Assembly (NCBI GenBank): GCA_029945495.1
Contig: JAQSCR010000330.1
Location: 11,692 to 31,265 of the forward strand
Direction of reading: 5' to 3'
DNA: 19,574 bases
Source: Pseudolabrys sp.
Lineage (GTDB): Bacteria > Pseudomonadota > Alphaproteobacteria > Rhizobiales > Xanthobacteraceae
Below, in pieces: positions 6,061 to 15,017 of the stretch. Both the position numbers and the translations under genes were made by a program. Every line of letters starts with the position of its first letter. Position 1 is the stretch's first letter. A model generated the notes under the pieces. That model made no database searches. It saw nothing but the letters and a program-made list of their open reading frames with translations, and was not told where the DNA came from.

Positions 6061-7821
6061 ATGGCCGCCTTGGAAACGCGCAGCGAGATTCGCGACGGCA
6101 TGCGGATCGACTGGAACGTGTTCATCACGATGGACGACGGGCTCAAGCTGTGCGCCGATGTCTTTCGCCCGGTGAAAGAAGGCCGTTACCCCGTCCTGAT
6201 CACCTATGGACCTTACGCCAAGAACCTCGCCTTTCAGGACGGCTATCCGAGCGCCTGGAATATCATGGCCGAGAAGCATCCGGACGTCACCGCCGGTTCC
6301 ACCAACAAGTACCAGAACTGGGAAGTGGTCGATCCCGAAAAATGGGTGCCGCACGATTACGTCTGCGTGCGCGTCGATTCGCGCGGCTGCGGCTGTTCGC
6401 CCGGCGTCATCGATCATTTCTCGCCGCGCGAGACCAAAGATTTCTACGACTGCATCGAATGGGCCGGCGTGCAGCCGTGGTCGAGCGGCAAGGTCGGACT
6501 CAACGGCATTTCGTACCTGGCGATGAACCAGTGGCACGTCGCCTCGCTGCAGCCGCCGCATCTCGCCGCCATGTGTATCTGGGAAGGTTCGGCCGACTGG
6601 TATCGCGACATGACGCATCACGGCGGCATGCTGTCGACGTTCTGGGAGAACTGGTTCGACATGCAGGTCAAGACCGTGCAGTACGGCGCCGGCGAACGCG
6701 GCGGCCGCAGCCGCGTGCATGGCGAACTGGTGTGCGGTCCCGAAACCTTGTCGGAAGAGAAACTGGCCAAGAACCGCGTCGATTTCGGCGGACAAATTCT
6801 GGCGCATCCACTCGATGATCAATATCACCGCGACCGCTCGCCGCGCTGGGACAGAATCAAGACGCCGTTGTTTTCCGCCGCCAACTGGGGCGGCCAGGGC
6901 CTGCACCCGCGCGGCAATTTCGAAGGCTTCGTGCGCTCCGCCTCCAAGGACAAATGGCTGGAGGCGCACGGCATCGAGCACTGGACCCATTTCTACACCG
7001 ACTACGGCCGCGAGCAGCAGCTCGCCTTCTTCGACTATTTCCTGCACGGCAAGAAGGCGAAATGGAACAAGCAGCCGAAGGTGCTGCTGCAGGTGCGTCA
7101 TCCGGGCGAGAAGTTCGGTGCGCGCGGCGTGGACGCCTGGCCGATCCCGCGCACCAAATGGACCAAGTTCTATCTGCAGCCGGCCGACACGACATTGTCG
7201 ACGAGGCCGCCCGCCGCTGCCGCCAGGCTCGACTTCGCGGCAATGGGCGACGGCCTCACCTTCCTGACGCCGCCGCTAAAAGCGGACACCGAGATCACCG
7301 GGCCGTCGGCGCTCAAGCTGTTCGTCTCGTCCTCGACCAAGGACGCCGACATTTTCGTCGTGCTGCGCGTCTTCACCGGCGATCTGAAGGAAGTGGTGTT
7401 CCAGGGCGCGATCGATCCGCACACGCCGATCGCGCACGGCTGGCTGCGCGCGTCGCACCGCAAGCTCGACAGGAAATTGTCGCGGCCCTACCGCCCCTAT
7501 CATACGCACGACGAGAAACAGCCGCTGACCAAGGGCAAGCCGGTCGAACTCGATGTCGAGATCTGGCCGACCTCGATCCATGTGCCTGCCGGCTACCGCA
7601 TCGCGCTGTCGATCCGCGGCAAGGACTATGAATATGGCGGCGGCAGCGGCGGCAAGCTGTCGAACTTCAAGAACGAGCTGACCGGCTGCGGCCCGTTCCT
7701 GCACAACAAGCCGGAGGACCGGCCGCCTTCGATCTTCAACGGCACGACGACGCTGCACTTCGGCAAGAGCAAGATGCCCTATGTGCTGTTGCCGGTCATT
7801 CCGCCGAAGAAGAAGCGCTAG
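6061..7821 (+). CDS. CocE/NonD family alpha/beta hydrolase (X-Pro dipeptidyl-peptidase-like)
   Basis: A 586-residue hydrolase of the S15/CocE type: an alpha/beta domain (about residues 20-330, interrupted by helices) and a C-terminal jelly-roll domain (about 350-575). CDSs of this family act on esters or amides; CocE itself cleaves cocaine. The nucleophile is S151 in GLNGISYLAMNQW, with the oxyanion region PVLITYGPY (44-52). The likely histidine is H307 or H310 in GIEHWTHFY. The segment that usually ends GWYD before the acid residue reads SAANWGGQGLHPRGNFEGF here, so the catalytic aspartate is not where expected. There is no signal peptide, so it should be cytoplasmic. GGAG stands 7 bases before ATG 6061. 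Its stop directly abuts the stop of the convergent beta-propeller gene. Confidence 0.9.
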   Translation: MAALETRSEIRDGMRIDWNVFITMDDGLKLCADVFRPVKEGRYPVLITYGPYAKNLAFQDGYPSAWNIMAEKHPDVTAGSTNKYQNWEVVDPEKWVPHDYVCVRVDSRGCGCSPGVIDHFSPRETKDFYDCIEWAGVQPWSSGKVGLNGISYLAMNQWHVASLQPPHLAAMCIWEGSADWYRDMTHHGGMLSTFWENWFDMQVKTVQYGAGERGGRSRVHGELVCGPETLSEEKLAKNRVDFGGQILAHPLDDQYHRDRSPRWDRIKTPLFSAANWGGQGLHPRGNFEGFVRSASKDKWLEAHGIEHWTHFYTDYGREQQLAFFDYFLHGKKAKWNKQPKVLLQVRHPGEKFGARGVDAWPIPRTKWTKFYLQPADTTLSTRPPAAAARLDFAAMGDGLTFLTPPLKADTEITGPSALKLFVSSSTKDADIFVVLRVFTGDLKEVVFQGAIDPHTPIAHGWLRASHRKLDRKLSRPYRPYHTHDEKQPLTKGKPVELDVEIWPTSIHVPAGYRIALSIRGKDYEYGGGSGGKLSNFKNELTGCGPFLHNKPEDRPPSIFNGTTTLHFGKSKMPYVLLPVIPPKKKR

Positions 7822-8757
7822 CTAGAAAAACCCGAGCGACTCGCAGCCGGTGCCGCAGGCGAACGCGTGCCTGACCTTGCGCGACGGAATGTCGATGACG
7901 TGCACCGAGCCGTCGTACTGACAGCCGACGAACAGGTCGTCGTCGCGGAACGCCATGTCCATGGCGCCCTTGCCGACCGGGATCGCGGTCTGTGTGGTCA
8001 AGTCGCCGTCGAACAGCGTCACCATGTCGCCGGCAACACTGCTGACCGCCAGCACCTTATAGTCGGGGCGGAAGCGCGCGATCTGCGCCGGCTTCGGATT
8101 GTTCTCGAGCGGAATGGTGCGCACGACCTCGCCTCTGCCGGTATCGATCAGGAACAAAGCCGGCTGCTCGTCATCGACCACGATCAAGGTCTTGCCGTCG
8201 GCGGTGATGGTGATGCCGGCCAGCGCATGCGGCGTCTTGATCTTGCCGATGAGCTTGCGGCTGGGCAGATCGATCACCGAGACCTCCCCGTCTTCCTCGT
8301 TCTCGGTATAGATGCGCTGGCCGTCCGGTGAAATAATCAGGCGGTGCGCGTTGGTCGAGCCGGAACCGATGGCGTCGATCATCTTGTGCGTCTTCGGATC
8401 GATCACCGCCACCACTGCGCTGTTCTCGCAGGTGACATAAACCAACCCGTCCGGCGCCAGCTTCAGCGTATGCGGCGCAATGTAAGGATTGAGTTCGATG
8501 TCGCCGACATGCGCGCGCTCTTTCAGATCGATGATCGCCAGCACATGGCCGGGATTGGGATTCTTGCCGTGAATGCCATCGCCATAGATCGGCACATAGG
8601 CAAGCCCTGCCTCGGGTAGAATCAGCAATTCATGCACGGTGCGCGGAAAGCCGCCGATGGCGACTTCGGTGACATAAGTCTCCGGGTTGAGGAACAGCAC
8701 CTGGCCGCCCATCTTGTCGACCGCGATCATGCCGTGCGCAGCTTTTGCGTCAGTCAT
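7822..8757 (-). CDS. YncE-like cytoplasmic beta-propeller protein
   Basis: A 311-residue protein built of repeated four-stranded blades. The recurring pattern is GxVxVIDLxSRKxIGKI, for example VLAIIDLKERAHVGDI, VVAVIDPKTHKMIDAI, EVSVIDLPSRKLIGKI, ALFLIDTGRGEVVRTI and SVHVIDIPSRKVRHAF, about 40 residues apart. This matches the YVTN/YncE seven-bladed propellers. Most family members are exported, but here the start MTDAKAAHGMIAVDK has no signal peptide. Functions in the family range from DNA binding (YncE) to lactonase-like folds; none can be assigned. AAGGA lies about 11 bases before ATG 8757. The gene diverges from the transporter binding-protein gene and converges with the CocE-type hydrolase gene. 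Confidence 0.85.
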   Translation of the reverse strand: MTDAKAAHGMIAVDKMGGQVLFLNPETYVTEVAIGGFPRTVHELLILPEAGLAYVPIYGDGIHGKNPNPGHVLAIIDLKERAHVGDIELNPYIAPHTLKLAPDGLVYVTCENSAVVAVIDPKTHKMIDAIGSGSTNAHRLIISPDGQRIYTENEEDGEVSVIDLPSRKLIGKIKTPHALAGITITADGKTLIVVDDEQPALFLIDTGRGEVVRTIPLENNPKPAQIARFRPDYKVLAVSSVAGDMVTLFDGDLTTQTAIPVGKGAMDMAFRDDDLFVGCQYDGSVHVIDIPSRKVRHAFACGTGCESLGFF

Positions 8758-9066
8758 CGTGCAAAAATTCCTTGCTCAAGAATGCAGCAGCCGCATTGTG
8801 GCCGTGCCCGGCGGCGAGGTCGATACACAATATCCGCGCAAGGCTCGCACCATGACAACGCGCGATGGGTGCAATTTCTCATGGTCGAATTGCCGAGAAG
8901 ATGCGCCCAAAAAACCGTGATGGGCGGGACACTGAGGTCATTCCGCGCCGCGACCGGGCTTTACATCATGGAACGCATTGGCCGATGATAGGCGCGGTTG
9001 AATAACAAAAGGCCGAGCACGGCCAGCCAATAATCCGCCCGGGAGGGCGACACAGGGAGGACTTCG
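8758..9066. other. Divergent intergenic region of 309 bases
   Basis: This gap separates the start codons of the beta-propeller gene and the binding-protein gene. I see no coding frame. It holds a LysR-like palindrome (8871-8893), a small hairpin GGCCG-AGCA-CGGCC (9011-9024) and the strong ribosome binding site GGGAGG (9055-9060) for the binding protein. No convincing -35/-10 pair is visible. Confidence 0.7.
8871..8893. promoter_or_regulatory. Candidate LysR-type operator (GCAATT-N11-AATTGC)
   Basis: A perfect 6-base inverted repeat, GCAATT and AATTGC, is separated by 11 bases and centred in the divergent gap about 180 bases before the binding-protein start. It contains the T-N11-A core typical of LysR-type regulator sites, which usually lie in divergent regions controlling catabolic genes. 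No LysR gene is in the window, so the assignment is inference. Confidence 0.35.
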
Positions 9067-10308
9067 ATGTCTCGCAAGGTCACTCGCCGTCGTTTCATGG
9101 CCGCGACAGCCGCCGGCGCGGCGCTCGCGACGTTCAAATTTCCGTCACCGGCCATCGCCCAGGCAGCGCCGTTCAAGCTCGGCCTGCTCACCGTCAAGAC
9201 CGGCCCGCTCGCGCAGGGCGGTATCCAGATGGAGCAAGGCGTCCTCACTTATCTGAAAGAGAAGAACAACATGTTCGGCGGCCGCAAGGTCGAGTTCTTC
9301 TCCGCCGACACCGGCGGCAGCCCGGCCGGCACCAAGACCAAGGTGCAGGAGCTGATCGAGCGCGACAAGGTCGACACCGTGCTCGGCCCGCTCGCCGCTT
9401 TCGAACTGCTGGCGATCACCGACTACATCGCCGAACACAAGACGCCAATGCTCAGCCTCGCCGGCGCCGAGGACATTACCCAGCGCCGCCCGAACCCCTA
9501 TTTCCTGCGTCCGTCGGCGACGTCGGCGCAGGCGATGCATCCGATGGCGGACTTCGCCGCCAAGGAGCTCAAACTCAAGCGCGTCGTCACCGTGTCCGAA
9601 GACTTTGCCTTCGGTCATGAACAGATGGGCGGCTTCCAGGAAACTTTCGAAGGTGCCGGCGGCAAGGTTGTCAACAAGATTTGGCCGCCGCTAGTGACGC
9701 CCGACTATACGCCGTTCGTCGCGCAGATCGCCGATTGCGACGGCGTGTGCCAGGGATTCGCCGGCTCCAATCCGCTGCGCTTCATGAAGACCTACGCCGC
9801 GGCCGGACTGAAATTCCCGGTGGTCACCGGCGAAACCGGCGGCGATGACGCGCTGCTGCGCATCATGGGCGACGAATTCCTCGGCATGTACAGCTGCTGC
9901 CCCTACACGCTCGATCTCGCCAACGACAGCAACAAACGCTTTGTCGCGGCGATGCAGAAGGACTTCAGCGTCGATCCGGGCTTCTACGCCGCCGGTCTCT
10001 ATGTCGCGACGCAGGTCGTCGACGAAGGCCTCAAGCTCGCTGGCGGCAAGTCGGACGATCACGAGGCCCTCACCAAGGCCATGCGCTCGGTCAAGCTGAA
10101 GGATACGCCGCGCGGCGATCTTTCATTCGACCATTTCGGCAACGTCGTCGGCGACTTCTTCATCCGCCGGGTCGAAAAAGCGAACGGCAAGTACATCAAC
10201 AAGACGCTGAAGACCTACAAGAACGTCAGCCAGTTCTGGACCTATGACGAAAAGACGTTCCTGTCGCGGCCGGTCTATTCGCGCAACTATCCGCCGGTGA
10301 AGTCGTAA
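9067..10308 (+). CDS. ABC transporter periplasmic substrate-binding protein (LivK/HAAT type), Tat-exported
   Basis: A 413-residue solute-binding protein of the periplasmic binding protein type I fold (Peripla_BP_6), the family of LivJ/LivK. The N-terminus has a twin-arginine signal: RKVTRRRFMAATAAG (3-17), a hydrophobic stretch, then a cleavage region around SPAIAQA (27-33). The mature part starts with FKLGLLTVKTGPLAQGG, the usual first strand and ligand loop. Further family marks are RDKVDTVLGP, the region ITQRRPNPYFLRPSATSAQ and the second-lobe strand VTVSEDFAFG. Export in folded form through Tat is common for this group in rhizobia. GGGAGG lies about 6 bases before the ATG. It heads the operon with livH, livM, livG and livF. 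The ligand is unknown; relatives bind branched-chain amino acids, amides, urea or aromatic acids. Confidence 0.93.
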   Translation: MSRKVTRRRFMAATAAGAALATFKFPSPAIAQAAPFKLGLLTVKTGPLAQGGIQMEQGVLTYLKEKNNMFGGRKVEFFSADTGGSPAGTKTKVQELIERDKVDTVLGPLAAFELLAITDYIAEHKTPMLSLAGAEDITQRRPNPYFLRPSATSAQAMHPMADFAAKELKLKRVVTVSEDFAFGHEQMGGFQETFEGAGGKVVNKIWPPLVTPDYTPFVAQIADCDGVCQGFAGSNPLRFMKTYAAAGLKFPVVTGETGGDDALLRIMGDEFLGMYSCCPYTLDLANDSNKRFVAAMQKDFSVDPGFYAAGLYVATQVVDEGLKLAGGKSDDHEALTKAMRSVKLKDTPRGDLSFDHFGNVVGDFFIRRVEKANGKYINKTLKTYKNVSQFWTYDEKTFLSRPVYSRNYPPVKS

Positions 10309-10320
10309 CGTTTAAATCAG

Positions 10321-10444
10321 CGTCATTCCGGGGCCGGCTCCTAGCGCGTTTACGCGTTAGGGGCCGGAACCCGGAATCCAGACGCCACATGAGCCAGCCC
10401 CTGGATTCCGGGTTCGCGCGTTTCACGCGCGCCCCGGAATGACA
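10321..10444. repeat. Palindromic intergenic repeat, copy 2
   Basis: A large inverted repeat opens with CGTCATTCCGGGGC and closes with GCCCCGGAATGACA. Inside, CCCGGAATCCAG (10370-10381) pairs with CTGGATTCCGGG (10401-10412). Each half also carries a smaller GCGCG hairpin. It lies between the binding-protein gene and livH. Folded in the mRNA it could protect the upstream message or reduce readthrough, giving more binding protein than permease, which is a known arrangement for ABC operons. Confidence 0.85.
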
Positions 10445-10478
10445 GGATTAAGAACGGGCGCAGGAGAAACGTTCGACA

Positions 10479-11351
10479 ATGAATTTTTGGCTGGTGCTTA
10501 CGGTCAATAGCGTCACGTTTGGCGGTCTGCTGTTTCTGCTCGCGTCGGGATTCTCGCTGATCTTCGGGCTGATGCGGATTCCGAACCTGACGCACGGCTC
10601 GCTGTTCATGCTCGGTGCCTATGTCGGCGGCTCGGCCGTCGTCGGCCTCCTTGGCTTCAAGCTGAATTTCTGGCTAGCCGCGGTGCTGGCAACCTTGACG
10701 GTCGCCGCGCTCGGCGCGCTGGTCGAGCGCTTTCTGCTGCGGCAACTGCCCGGCGACCAGCTGGCACAGGTGCTGGTGACGCTCGGCATCTCGTTCATGG
10801 CCGCCGATTTCTGCCTGATGGTGTGGGGCGGCGATCCGATGTCGGTCGCGACCCCCGATGGCCTCGGCGGCTTCGCCCGGGTCGGCACCGCCGTGTTTCC
10901 GCTGTACCGGCTGGCGATCATCGCCATCGCCATCGTCGTCGCAATCGCGCTGTGGCTGTTGCTCGACCGCACCCGGCTGGGTGCCATGATCCGCGCCGGC
11001 GTCGACGATCCGGACATGGCGCGCGTCGTCGGCATCCGCGTCTCGCAGCTGTTCACCATCGTCTTCGCGCTCGGCGCCGGGCTCGCCGCTTTCGCCGGCA
11101 TCATCGGCGGGCCGATCCTGTCGGTTTATCCGGGGCTCGATCAGGACATGCTGCCGCTCGCGCTGCTGGTGGTCATCATCGGCGGGGCCGGCAGCCTGCT
11201 CGGCTCCTTCGTCGGCAGCATCCTCGTCGGCTTCATCTATAATTTCGGCCAGGCGCTGCTGCCGGAACTTGCTTATTTCGTGCTGTTCCTGCCGATGCTG
11301 CTGGTGCTCCTGCTGCGGCCTCAAGGCCTGTTCGGCAGGCACATGCCATGA
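10479..11351 (+). CDS. livH: Branched-chain amino acid-type ABC transporter permease, LivH family
   Basis: A 290-residue inner-membrane permease with about eight hydrophobic segments. Family marks are the N-terminal segment SLIFGLMRIPNLTHGSLFMLGAY (26-48), and the cytoplasmic coupling loop RTRLGAMIRAGVDDPDMARVVGIRV (164-188), which contacts the ATPase. The C-terminus RPQGLFGRHMP is typical of LivH. It should pair with the LivM protein encoded next. AGGAG (10463-10467) precedes the ATG at 10479. Its stop overlaps the livM start in ATGA, so translation is probably coupled. The symbol follows family usage and does not claim leucine as substrate. Confidence 0.93.
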   Translation: MNFWLVLTVNSVTFGGLLFLLASGFSLIFGLMRIPNLTHGSLFMLGAYVGGSAVVGLLGFKLNFWLAAVLATLTVAALGALVERFLLRQLPGDQLAQVLVTLGISFMAADFCLMVWGGDPMSVATPDGLGGFARVGTAVFPLYRLAIIAIAIVVAIALWLLLDRTRLGAMIRAGVDDPDMARVVGIRVSQLFTIVFALGAGLAAFAGIIGGPILSVYPGLDQDMLPLALLVVIIGGAGSLLGSFVGSILVGFIYNFGQALLPELAYFVLFLPMLLVLLLRPQGLFGRHMP

Positions 11352-12357
11352 CCGCGATGCTGACAGCCAATAACGGCACGCGCCTCGCGGTCCTCGGCCT
11401 CGCTTTGCTCGCCCTCGTCACTCTTCCGCTGTGGATGCCCGGCATCTACTACGTCAATGTCGGCAGCCAGATTCTGTTCTACGCGGTGTTTGCGCTCGGG
11501 CTGAACGTCCTGGTCGGCTATGCCGGTTTGGTGTCGCTGGGTCATGCCGGCCTGTTCGGCATCTCGGCCTATGCCACCGGCTATATGCTGCAGCTCGGCG
11601 CTGGCCATAGTGTAGCGATCGTGGTGGCGCTCATCGTCGGCGTCGCCTCGATGGCGGTGTTTGCGCTGCTGTCGCTGCGCTCGTCCGGCATCGGCTTCAT
11701 CATGATCACCTTGGCGCTCGGCGAAATCCTCTGGGGCCTCGCCTATCGCTGGATCAGCCTGACCGGCGGCGACAATGGCATCAGTGTGCGCGGCCGCCCC
11801 GCGCCGTTCGGCTATTCGCTGACCGACCCGGTGCATTTCTATTACGCGGCGCTGGCGGTGTTCATCGTCGCGGTCGTCATGGTGGCGATCTTCGTGCGCT
11901 CGCCGTTCGGCGCGTCGCTGATGGGCACGCGCGACCAGCCGCGCCGCATGAACGCGCTCGGCTATCACGTCTGGATGATCCGTTTCTACGCCTGCCTGTT
12001 TTCCGGCCTGCTGACCGCCGTGTCCGGCATCCTGTTCGTCTATTACACCAACTTCATCAGCCCGCAGACCTTGGCGCTGACGTCGTCGGCCGAGGTGCTG
12101 CTGATGGTGATCTCGGGTGGCCCCGGCACTTTGCTTGGGCCCATCGTCGGCGCCGCATTGGTGGTTGTCATCAAGACCGTGGTGTCCGGCTTCATCGAAC
12201 GCTGGAATTTCCTGCTTGGCGCCATCTTCGTCGCCATCGTCATCCTGGTGCCGGAAGGCATCGTGCCCGGTACGGTGCGGCTGTGGCAATTGATCACGCG
12301 CAAGCGCGTATCCGCGCCGGCTGCCAATGCCGAAGCCGCGTCGTCGGAGGCCGCCCC

Positions 12358-12361
<4 letters not shown>
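11348..12361 (+). CDS. livM: Branched-chain amino acid-type ABC transporter permease, LivM family
   Basis: A 337-residue inner-membrane protein, the second permease subunit of the HAAT transporter. Typical motifs are LVGYAGLVSLGHAGLFGISA (55-74), the TGGDNGI segment (139-145) and the coupling loop SPFGASLMGTRDQPRRMNALGY (185-206). The loop lacks the usual acidic R-D-x-E-A pattern exactly but keeps the overall form. About nine hydrophobic segments are visible, then a short alanine-rich cytoplasmic tail. It begins inside the end of livH and ends inside the start of livG, both by ATGA overlaps. Confidence 0.93.
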
Positions 12362-13084
<723 letters not shown>

Positions 13085-13095
<11 letters not shown>

Positions 13096-13819
13096 CGCAT
13101 TGCGGCTTGAAAACGTCGACGCCTTCTACGGCGACAGCCATGTGCTGCAGAATGTCTCGTTCGAGCTGGGCGAGGCGCGCATGCTTGGCCTGCTGGGCCG
13201 CAACGGCGCCGGCAAATCAACCTGCATGAATGTCGGCATGGGCCTCTTGGCGGCGCGCCGCGGCGAAGTCACCGTGTTCGGCGAGAAGGTGACAAAACTC
13301 TCGCCGGAAATGATCGCCGCGCGCGGCGTGGCGCTGGTGCCGCAGGGCCGCCGCATCTTCCGCAGCCTGACGGTGCGCGAGAACCTCATCGTCGCCGGCC
13401 GCAAGCCGGACGCCGGCAGCAAGCACGCCGCTTTACACGATCCTTGGACCATCGACACCGTGTTCGGCATGTTCCCGCGCTTGAGGGAACGCGCGAGCCA
13501 GATGGCCGCGCATCTGTCCGGCGGCGAGCAGCAGATGCTCGCCATCGGCCGCGCGCTGATGGGCAATCCGCGCGTGCTGCTGATGGACGAGCCGTCGGAA
13601 GGCCTGGCGCCGCAGATCGTTGCCGAGGTGATGGCCACCATCCGCAAGCTCAAGGAAAGCGGACTGTCGATCGTCTTGGTCGAGCAGAACCCCAACCTGG
13701 TGTTCGATGTCGCCGACGACATCGTCATTCTCAATACCGGCGGCGTCGCGGTGATCTCCACCCCGGCGGCGCTCCGGCAGGACGACGCGCTGCTGCGGCA
13801 GCATCTCGGCGTCTTCTAA
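13085..13819 (+). CDS. livF: ABC transporter ATP-binding protein, LivF family (TTG start)
   Basis: A 244-residue ATPase with Walker A GRNGAGKS (38-45), the region VPQGRRIFRSLTVRENL (85-101), signature LSGGEQQMLAIGRAL (144-158), Walker B VLLMDEPSEGLAP (164-176) and VEQNPNL at the switch position. Glutamine in place of the switch histidine is normal for LivF. No ATG fits: the frame from ATG 13043 would add a stretch from inside livG. TTG 13085 has GGGAGG (13073-13078) exactly 6 bases upstream and gives MATSALRLENVDAFYG, the usual start. It overlaps the livG stop by 11 bases, so it is probably coupled to livG translation. Confidence 0.92.
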
Positions 13820-13849
13820 CGTTCGGCATTCATAGCAAAGGCAATCGAC

Positions 13850-14917
13850 ATGGCGGCACTCTGGAACAAATACGCAAACACTGCGGCGCGCAAGCACGGC
13901 AAGCCCGGCCGCGAGCAGCGGCCGAAATCGGTCACCATCGACGCCCATTGCCACATCGCCATTCCGCAGGCCGGCGCCTACATCAAGCCCTATCTCGACG
14001 TCACGACCATTCCACTCGGACATTTCGCGACGGCCGAGACCAAGGAGCTCAACGCCAAGCAGGAAGCGGACATCCGCGAATGCATGACGGGCTACGACCA
14101 GCGCTTCGCCATCATGGACAAGATGGGCGTCGACATACAGCTGGTGATGCCGCCGCCACCGCAACTCTATCACACCGTCGCGCTCGAATATGCCGTGCCG
14201 GCGGCTCGCATGATCAATGACGGCGTCGCCGAATTCGTCTCGAAGCATCCCGACCGCTTCATCCCGATGGGCACCGTGCCGATGCAGGACGGCGCCGAGG
14301 CGGCCAAGGAACTCGAGCACGTCATGAAGGTGCTGAAGTTCAAGGGCGTCGAGATTCTCACCAACGTCAACGGCAAGGAATTGTCCGATCCGGCCTTCGC
14401 GCCGTTCTGGAAGAGGGCCGAGGAACTAGGCGCCCTGGTCGCCATACATCCGAACGGCTTCACCGAAGGCCAAAGGCTATCGCGCTTCTACTTCAACAAC
14501 ATCATCGGCAATCCGTTCGAGACCACTTTGGCACTGCACTATCTGATCTTCGACGGCGTGCTGGAGCGGCACCCGAACCTGAAGATCTTCGCCATGCATG
14601 GCGGCGGTTATCTCGGCGGCTATTCCGGCCGCATCGATCACGCCTGGGGGGCACGCTCGGATTGCAACGCCGGCCTGCCGAAGGCGCCGAGCGAATATCT
14701 GAAGAAGGTCTATATCGACAATGTCGTGTTCACGCCGCATCAGCTCGAGGCGCTGGTGAAGGTGTTCGGCGTCGATCGCATCATCATGGGCACGGATTAT
14801 CCGTTCGACATGATGGAATACGATCCGATCGGCCACATCAATTCGGTCGAAAGCTTCGACGACACGAGCCGCGCGGCGCTCGCCGGCGGCAATGCAAAGA
14901 GATTGTTGGGGCTGTAG
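13850..14917 (+). CDS. Amidohydrolase-2 family protein, ACMSD-like decarboxylase or hydrolase
   Basis: A 355-residue protein of the Amidohydro_2 family, which includes ACMSD (2-amino-3-carboxymuconate-6-semialdehyde decarboxylase), gamma-resorcylate decarboxylase and ring-product hydrolases. Metal ligands match ACMSD: DAHCH (31-35, HxH at 33 and 35), H200 in AIHPNGF, H250 in FAMHGGGY and D316 in MGTDYPFD. There is no signal peptide; a basic N-terminal extension of about 28 residues precedes the barrel. It starts 30 bases after livF and probably belongs to the same operon, so its substrate may be the transported compound or a product of it. AAAGG about 10 bases upstream is a modest ribosome binding site. 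Whether it decarboxylates or hydrolyses cannot be told. Confidence 0.9.
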   Translation: MAALWNKYANTAARKHGKPGREQRPKSVTIDAHCHIAIPQAGAYIKPYLDVTTIPLGHFATAETKELNAKQEADIRECMTGYDQRFAIMDKMGVDIQLVMPPPPQLYHTVALEYAVPAARMINDGVAEFVSKHPDRFIPMGTVPMQDGAEAAKELEHVMKVLKFKGVEILTNVNGKELSDPAFAPFWKRAEELGALVAIHPNGFTEGQRLSRFYFNNIIGNPFETTLALHYLIFDGVLERHPNLKIFAMHGGGYLGGYSGRIDHAWGARSDCNAGLPKAPSEYLKKVYIDNVVFTPHQLEALVKVFGVDRIIMGTDYPFDMMEYDPIGHINSVESFDDTSRAALAGGNAKRLLGL

Positions 14918-14939
14918 AGCCGGGACGGCACCCCAACCT

Positions 14940-15013
14940 CCGCTCATTCCCGCGAAAGCGGGAATCCAGTTCTTGGCAAAGCACTGGGTCCCCGCCTTCG
15001 CGGGGACGAGCGG
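14940..15013. repeat. Palindromic repeat, copy 3, at a convergent gene junction
   Basis: Two related arms (about 14940-14970 and 14983-15013) form an inverted repeat, and each is itself a hairpin: TTCCCGC-GAAA-GCGGGAA (14947-14964) and GTCCCCGC-CTTC-GCGGGGAC (14988-15007). It fills the 100-base gap between the stop codons of the amidohydrolase and the FAD hydroxylase. It could serve as a two-way transcription end, although no T-run follows. Confidence 0.88.
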
Positions 15014-15017
15014 AATT

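Noticed and set aside
8884..8940. Terminator-like pairing CGCCCA with TGGGCG near 8903-8928
   Set aside because: The stem is only about six base pairs with an 11-base loop, and no T-run follows in either direction.
11321..12289. 322-codon minus-strand open frame opposite livM
   Set aside because: It is rich in His, Asp, Gln and Arg, the signature of the complement of a hydrophobic membrane protein; it has no domain and no ribosome site.
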